Below, in pieces: positions 56,244 through 64,000 of a stretch of 64,000 bases of DNA. This DNA is from Russula earlei (taxonomy: Eukaryota; Basidiomycota; Agaricomycetes; Russulales; Russulaceae), in NCBI GenBank assembly GCA_025769875.1, contig JAGFNK010000019.1:62001-126000 (forward strand), written 5' to 3'. The notes beneath the pieces were generated by a model. The model had not been told where the DNA came from, searched no databases, and saw nothing but the letters and a program-made list of their open reading frames with translations. Each line of letters begins with the position of its first letter. The first letter of the stretch is position 1. The position numbers were made by a program, and so were the translations under genes.

Positions 56244-59176
56244 ATGCCTTCGATACCCCCAGATGACCAGTTCGACATTCCTACCATGCTCGATCCTACC
56301 GTTTTTGACCACCTCTCTCTCATCAATGATACTTCTCCCTCGTCGACAGATTCCGCCTCGTCTCACGCTGACAGTCCTCCCGAATGGTCTCAGTTTTCAA
56401 ATCTTTGGGACAATGAACATCCCCTCCTTCCCGCCAACTCGAAATTCGATTCCGCTGCGCTTGACTTCGCACTAAACATTCCCTTCAATATGGATCTCGA
56501 CTTCCACCCTTCTCTTGCGGTCAACCCCTCTGCGTTGCACTTTGACCCAAAGATGTTTGCCACCGCGGACTTGTCAATTTTTCCTCAGCAACAAGGAGTA
56601 CTGTCTCAGAGTCTGACCCCTCGCCGAATGAGCATTACATCATCGTCTTCATCTGGCGCCTCCTTCTCTCCTGTCATAGACCCCGCTGCCTCGAGTTCCG
56701 CACCCTCTGTCTCCTCTCCCGCGGCTCCTTCCCTCAACATTTCCGTCGTTTCCGCCATCAATGATTCTGTCGATGAGCTTGCGCAATCCGTCCGTCAGGC
56801 TGCAGGTGTTACGCTTGCTGTACCTGTGCAAGCTCAAGCCGAGAACTTGACTTACTCCAGTATGGATATAACTACACATATTTGGCCACCGCTTTCTAAC
56901 AATCCTCAACTAGATGCGCAAAAACTACCCATTCCGCGCCTTCAACGTCCTTTTGCTCCTGCGAAGAACTCAGGCCCCAAACGCAAATCCCCAGCCGCTG
57001 AGTCCAACTCTTCATTAGATCCGTCCCTGGGTGGGACGGTTGCTGTTATTGGTCGACCCAAAACAAGTCATACAACGATTGAACGTCGATATCGCACTAA
57101 TCTCAATGCACGTATACAATCGCTGAAGGATGCTGTGCCAGCCCTTCGAGTGCTCGAGAACAAGGAGAGGGCCCAAAAAGATCAAGACACCCCAGAAGCT
57201 CAATTGGAGAAGCTAGAGAAACCTGCATGGAACGATGTAGTTGACGAGCGCGGATTCGTAGATGGCGTCAAGGTCGCACGCAAGATTAGTAAAGCCAATG
57301 TTCTTGGGAAGGCAGCGGAATACATACAGTAAGGCTCAAACATTTCTCGGCTTCCTTGTTCCACTGATGTACCGTGTAGCGTCCTGAAACGCCGTGAGAA
57401 TCGTCTCAAACGTGAGCAAGCTGGTCTGCGTTCCCTGATCTCTGGTCTTGTTGGCGGTCCTGCACTCCTCCATGGGTGGGAACGCGAATGGGTGTCTCGC
57501 TTTGGCGGGCCGGAACGTGATGAAGCTACAGATGTCTTCGAGGATGACGGCGCTGACGACGGGGAGAGTGACGACGATGTCAACCTACATCCGAAGAAGC
57601 GCCTCAAAAGTGTGACAAAGAAGCCTTCCAAGGATCCAAAGCCCAAGAAGGAAGAGACAGATCCTGTTGTCGTACCCGAAAAACGAAAGCGTGGACGACC
57701 AAGAAAAGTACAGCTGGTGCCAGAGGGTGAGCCCGCTCAGCACCAATCGCAATCTCAGAGAATGGCCGTTTCTCCCGTCATAGAACAGCCGACACAATAT
57801 CTTCTCGGCATTTTTGCCTTCTTCTCTTTCTTCAATTCGCCGCTCACTTCGTACTCCCATACTCCACTCACCCACACCGGTGTTGTTCTTGCCGACTCGG
57901 GTACTGTTCTACCACCGTCAATCTCTACCTCCAATTTTGGTTGGAGAGAACTATTGCAAGCCGTCCATCTCGTCGCCTCTTGTCTCGTATTCTTTTCTAT
58001 CTTGCTACCTTTCCTTCCCAAAGGCTTCCCACAACTCAGCTCTGTTTCATCGTCACTCAAGTCACTCAAGTTCCCGCGCACGGATGCGGCTAGACGAACG
58101 GCCCTTATCAGTGTCCTTGATCGCGCACAGCGTGGCACATCTAACGAAGCTGCATGTCTACTCACAGCTCTTGGTGTGTACCCCGGTTTTCTGGGGTTTT
58201 TGTTCAACTTTGCTATGCCAACACGCGGACGAAAAACCAAGACGCTTGAACACAAACAGTTGGAGCAGCGGGCATGGGTAAGATTAGCAGAGCTGGCAGT
58301 GTTTGACCGTGTGTCTTGTCCTCGTTACTTCCGATTCTAAACGAGGTCCTGATTTCATGTTTAGATACTACTTCAATCAGTCACCGTGCTCAGGCATACT
58401 GGGGTATGATCTCTCATACCCCCGCGTTTGCCACTTCACCAAGTGATTTATCGACGCTGGCCCTATTGATCTTTCCTATTTGGCGTGCACGCGCTGTGGC
58501 GCTCTGGACACGGGCAATTCACGCGCGGGCTGTGAGACCCTTCGAGCGCGCAGTCATTGGTGCGATGACCATTGAAGAGGCTTACATCAGTCTTGCGAAG
58601 GCAAGTGACGTCCGTCTCAGCCCGCTTGGTTCGCTTGCCGTGCACTACGTGCGCACAGCTGTTGCGAACCTCGCTGGGCGGGCTTTTGTGCGTTCCGTGC
58701 TTGGCGCGGATTCACAGCTGGGTGACAGCGAGGGCTATGATGCCGAAAAGGACGGCCGTGAAGAGACGGAGCGGCGCAATGTCGTTGACGCAGGACGCTC
58801 CATGGGCGGGCCCATTGCAGATCTAGTTGGTCTGCTAGAGCGCATCTGCACAGGGGTGTTTGTTCGATATGAGGATACCCAGCACTCTGATGACTCCGAT
58901 GTCGACGACGAGGAGCGCGGTGTGCGTATGCTTCTAGAGGCCATCGTTCTGTACCGTGGGCTCTTCCCTTCCGGGCATCCTCGTTCCTTGGGTAAAGCCG
59001 TTGTGCTTTCTCCCCCGCCATCGCCTTCGCGTCAAAATGCTGAGTTACGCGCAGCACTGAGGGTCGCTCTAGACGGTGAAGTGTTTTACAATGGTGGCTG
59101 GGAGCTCGAAGAAGCCAGAGATCGCGTTATAGACATTCTTGTGGACTCGGACAGAGCCTCGAGGAGGCGAGTGTAA
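56244..59176 (+). CDS. SRE1: sterol regulatory element-binding protein (SREBP/Sre1)
   Basis: A membrane-bound transcription factor that, when sterol or oxygen is low, is cleaved and activates sterol genes. Three exons (56244-57328, 57380-58308, 58365-59176) give 941 aa. After an acidic Ser/Pro-rich N-terminus, the bHLH-zipper (residues ~272-390) has TTIERRYRTNLNARI, with the Tyr specific to SREBPs, then KANVLGKAAEYIHVLKRRE. A basic stretch (PEKRKRGRPRK) precedes two membrane helices (about 500-516, YLLGIFAFFSFF, and 552-573, LLQAVHLVASCLVFFSILL). A large C-terminal regulatory domain follows (ISHRAQAYWGM, FPIWRARAVALWTRAIHARA), normally bound by Scp1/SCAP. The gene ends 252 bp before DMC1. Confidence 0.93.
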
Positions 59177-59427
59177 TTGTTTATTTACTTCAAACGTACC
59201 TTACTGTGCTGCTAACTATTTATTGAATTTCAACCCCATGGAATCTTGATGTCCTGCACCTCCGTCTCCGTGTTTGACGCTAGCGAGCGTTTGGGCAAGT
59301 TCTGCATTGGTCGCACGTGACTACAGCGCGACGCGATAAAAGACCGTCACAGGAATGGTATTCCTACTTGCTTCCATTATCACCCTTTTCTTTGAGCATA
59401 CCGAATCTGCCAGACGTTTCGCAAGTG

Positions 59428-61544
59428 ATGGCTCGTACGACCTCATCAGCAGCTCCCCCTCTACCTTCTCGACCCGAGAGCCCAGTCGATGAAGTTGACG
59501 AGGTTCGCATGGTTCTATGTTATTCTTTTTGAAACACGCCTAGAACACGAATTTATGTAGGCGCCGTTTTTCGACTCCGTGGATGATCTCCAGCAACATG
59601 TTCGCATATATGCGCGTTCATTTACCTTGCACGAGACCTCTGATATGACCTTCGTTAGGGGATAAATATGCAAGACATCCTGAAGCTCAAGGTATGGTTT
59701 AGGTTTGCGGTTACTGACTAGTGATTTATTCATGAAACTCCAAGGCAGCTGCTATCAATACGGTATCTGGCGTCAACATGACTACTAGGAAACAGATGCT
59801 AAAGATCAAAGTGGGCATATGACTGGCGGTCACTTCGGGGATCATTGCTTACACAATAGCGGCCCGCGCCAGGGCATGTCTGAGACCAAGGTGGAAAAGA
59901 TCAAGGTAAGAAGAAAGAAAGGTTTCGTGGTGGCATAGTTTCATGACATACATATATGCGCACCCGCATTACTAATCCGCTAAAAGGAAGCTGCGCACAA
60001 AATAGTCGTGGGACCGTTTCACCTTTTCATTTGCTCCCGTAATAAATCGCAAGTCAGGGATCCTCCTTTGCGACGGGTCTCGAGCTGCAAGAGAGACGCA
60101 AACGAGTTCTGACAATCAGCACTGGGAGCAAAGCTGTCGATGCTATACTGGGAGGTGGGTCCTAGCCAAAGGACGGCAAGATGATGATGCACCGTATCGT
60201 AACTTGCTTGCCCAGGGGGCCTCACGTCTCAATCCATAACCGAAGGAAAGTGCAATGTCATCCATAGTGTCTTCTTTTTGTAACACTTCTCCGAATAGTA
60301 TATGGAGAGTACCGCACTGGGAAGACCCAACTCGCACATACAATGAGCGTAGTGGCGCAGCTACCTCCTGACCTCGGTGGTGCTGCGGGAAAGGTGTGCT
60401 CACTAAATTTTTAAACCTTTAAACCTTTGCTGGACATGAACTATATTGCGCAGGTAGCATATATAGATACCGAAGGTCTGTGAATCGGTGTATAGTCGTT
60501 CCCATACTAGATGTCGCTTGTTGTAGGCACTTTCCGACCCGATCGCATCAGATCCATTGCAGAGCGGTTTGGAGTGAACGGGGACATGGCCCTCGAGAAC
60601 ATTCTTTACGGTATGCCAGCCTCAGTCTTCACTCATTCACGATCTGAATACAAAATTAGCCCGCGCGTTCAATAGTGAACACCAGGTGGAGGTTAATTCG
60701 TCGTGCATGTTGTGGGGACTGACCCTTTCGCCACAGATGGAGCTCATTAACGAGTGCTCCCAACGATTTGCTGAAGATAAAGATTTCAGGTTACTTGTGA
60801 GAACGATTGTGATTTCAACATACTCTCATCGCTGTTTCGTCGAAAGATTGTCGACAGCATCATGGCCTTGTTCCGCGTCGATTTCTCTGGCCGTGGTGAG
60901 CTCAGTGAGAGACAGCAGAAGGTGGCAAACTTTGAAGTTTTCCACAGCTCGCTTTACTCATTAGCACCTTCACAGCTTGCGCAGGTGCAGTGTTCGGTTG
61001 AAGGTGCACTGCACTTTCTCACAGTGTCTGGCGCAGATGCTTTCCAAACTGTCTAAAGTTTCCGAGGAATTTAATGCAAGTCTTACACTATTAGTAGACG
61101 TCTAACTTTAGCTGATTATTGTCTCCCAAAAGGTTGTCATCCTTATTACTAACCAAGTGCAATGTCAGTACCACGTTTGTTGCGTAGTACTTGTCTAACT
61201 CACTACTACCACACGATGCGCAGCTGATCCGGGTGCAACTATGACATTCGTCGCCGGGGGTGCGTTGAAACCTATCGGTGGCCACATTCTGTCACACGCG
61301 TCAGCAACGAGAATCTTCTTACGCAAAGGTATGTCGCGTCGAATTATGGGTCCTTGATTCGGGGGGGGGGGGGTTCCTACCCAGTTTGTGACACGGGTAC
61401 CTTGTTTTTCTCGACACTGAGAAATTTTAAACCTATGGATCAGGTCGCGCTGAGGAGCGTGTCGCGAAGCTCGTGGACAGCCCAGACAAACCTGAGTCTG
61501 AAGCTTCATACAAGCTCGATGAAGGTGGTTGGGCAGATGTCTGA
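59428..61544 (+). CDS. DMC1: meiotic recombinase DMC1
   Basis: A RecA-family recombinase for strand exchange between homologues in meiosis. Many tiny exons give [20 protein letters not shown], the N-terminal helix-hairpin region ([29 protein letters not shown]), and [16 protein letters not shown]. The ATPase core follows: Walker [10 protein letters not shown] near 60305, [35 protein letters not shown], and [19 protein letters not shown] with Walker B. The end is [28 protein letters not shown] and the C-terminus [27 protein letters not shown] marks DMC1 rather than RAD51. Two introns deviate: 61076-61132 is GC-AG, and 60246-60298 would need a GA-AG pair (GAAAGT donor). One acceptor near 61035 adds a Cys. 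If the GA donor is not spliced, the gene is broken. Confidence 0.88.
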
Positions 61545-63034
61545 TGCGCGGGAGGGTTTGTGTATGTACACAACATTCTGCCCCTCCCCTCAGCGGCCTT
61601 CCCTTTTCCATCCCTTCAACTGTTTATCCGTGACGAGACCCTGCTTGAAATCAAAAGATCTGCATACTATTGTGAAATCTGACTCCGCGCTGGATTTGAC
61701 GTTGAAGCAGCACCGAAGACTGGCGTGCAACATCTAGCGATTGATCCTACAGAGCTTTGAGGAACAAGAGAATTTGCTTGGACAGGTGGGCGATGTGCTT
61801 TGCTCTGAATAGACAAAAAGACTTGACCAGGTTGTTGTCGTCGTCTCACTGGCACTGATCGCGTACTGATCTGCCATCTGCAATCACCATTAGTCCTATA
61901 GTGCATGCGTGAAGACGTTTCCGTTCAGTCGGCAGTTACTAGTCGACATTCTACGATGATTAGGAGGATTCAATCCTCAAAAGTTTCACATTTCAAAAAC
62001 ATAGGCCTCTGAAGACCAGCGTTCAGTCGCGAACCTCTCGGGTATTGTGAAATTTAGCGGCTGATAGGGCGCTGTTGATGAGGTTCAAAAAACACGAGGA
62101 CCAGAGGGTGATTGATTTGGAGAGCGGGGAGGGAAACTCGATGGCACAGGACGTTGGTGACCAGACGAACGCGGTCAGCTGCACCCACTACAGGTGGATG
62201 AGACCGACGCACCTCTTAATGATCTAATCTCGATCACACGTCGGGCGGGGGCAATTGTCTGTCATCAACTCCGTTTCGGGACTGTATGGGATTGTGGCTG
62301 GCCGTCATGCACCTGCTCAATTTGGTGGGCTGTTGATCAGCTCCTGGATTTAAAAAAAAGCACGCACTTTTTTAATTTCATCATGTGACCCACCCACAAG
62401 GGTGAGTGAATATGGCCGTGGCCGACCAGGGGTGAACGCCAGCCACCCTTCTAATGAGTCGGGCTCGGGCGGTGAATCGGCCTTTTAATCCGTATGCACT
62501 CTTCTGCTCCCGGCCCTTCTGAGGGCACCTTGGAGCCTTTTAACCCTGGTGTCACAAAACCAGTCATCTACCCAATCTTGATGACAGTTTATTTCTTTGC
62601 ACGGACCGTGTAAAGAAATGAACATGAGCCTTCCCTCTTGTAAAGTTTGAAGGCATGAAAACATACTGAACGCCCTCCCATTACTCAACTCTCCCAGGCC
62701 TTCGTGGTAAACGTTTCACACTCACACTCACACTACACCCCCTAGCTTAACCGAGTTGAGACGGTACCTCTGTACCAAAGGGAAAAAGAGACCCTGTCTG
62801 GCCGGGCCATCTCGCGATCATTCAGAGTCTTGATGCGACACATCAGTCGTTAAGAGCGGCATTCGGACTGATCTAATGACAAGAGACGAAATGGAACTCA
62901 CCGAAATAACCATTCTAGAAAGCCGTTATCTCCTCGTTGCATGTCGGACGATCTTTCCTGACAAATTGAAGTTGGAAATGATGCACGAACATACTTTATC
63001 ATCACCTTGATTCGTCAAATGATCATCAAGCGTC
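61545..63034. other. intergenic, no gene recognised
   Basis: No open frame has a recognisable domain. A G homopolymer at about 61361-61373 lies inside the preceding DMC1 gene's last intron, not here. A CACTCACACTCACAC stretch near 62716 is a simple repeat. The region may include the promoter of the halogenase. Confidence 0.5.

Positions 63035-64000
<966 letters not shown>

Noticed and set aside
61354..61737. 127-codon ORF over the end of DMC1
   Set aside because: Runs through a DMC1 intron with a G homopolymer and reads the last exon in the wrong frame.

Overview
The window is nuclear DNA of a filamentous basidiomycete, most likely an Agaricomycete. Genes carry many short introns of about 50-70 nt with GT-AG ends, the tRNA has an intron, and the gene set fits: HMG-CoA reductase with a sterol-sensing domain, a membrane-anchored SREBP/Sre1, DMC1, and a fungal flavin-dependent halogenase. 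Roughly half of the window is transposon sequence.

Layout. 1-2483: hAT transposase with one nonsense codon. 2500-4850: GC-rich low-complexity Gag-like ORF (minus strand) fused to a piece of a host MAP-kinase gene. 5600-9161: palindromic repeat and a truncated Ty3/gypsy element (D, minus strand). 9217-19331: solo LTR of family A split near its end by a complete Ty3/gypsy chromovirus (C, 10174-19318), which itself holds a second solo LTR of family A. 19326-21194: remnant pogo-type transposase and a TAA-flanked MITE. 23129-35399: compact host block holding HMG-CoA reductase, tRNA-Lys(CTT), 3-beta-HSD-family dehydrogenase, KHDC4-like KH protein, SYLF-SH3 protein, ribosomal protein eS26 and a secreted CBM19-like protein. 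35400-38499: AT-rich, LTR remnants. 38500-53109: element B (TSD GACTG) with the 10.2-kb element A (41152-51401) inside it. 53110-54230: more retroelement debris. 54354-64000: host block holding a PARP-type zinc-finger protein, SREBP, DMC1 and the 5' part of a halogenase.

The four LTR families (A, B, C, D) each carry, 1-2 nt after the 5' LTR, a 10-12 nt sequence complementary to a stretch just downstream of the LTR TATA box. This is the layout of Tf1-type self-primed reverse transcription. Nonsense codons in B, C and D are nearly all TGA where CGA (Arg) is expected, and the two LTRs of C differ only by transitions, as expected from deamination of methylated CpG. Elements B and C also carry an extra ORF downstream of pol ending in a zinc knuckle, whose role I do not recognise.

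Among host genes, HMG-CoA reductase, an ERG26-like dehydrogenase and SREBP lie in one neighbourhood that has been stretched by retrotransposon insertions. SREBP proteins regulate HMG-CoA reductase in other eukaryotes. Whether the linkage matters is inference.
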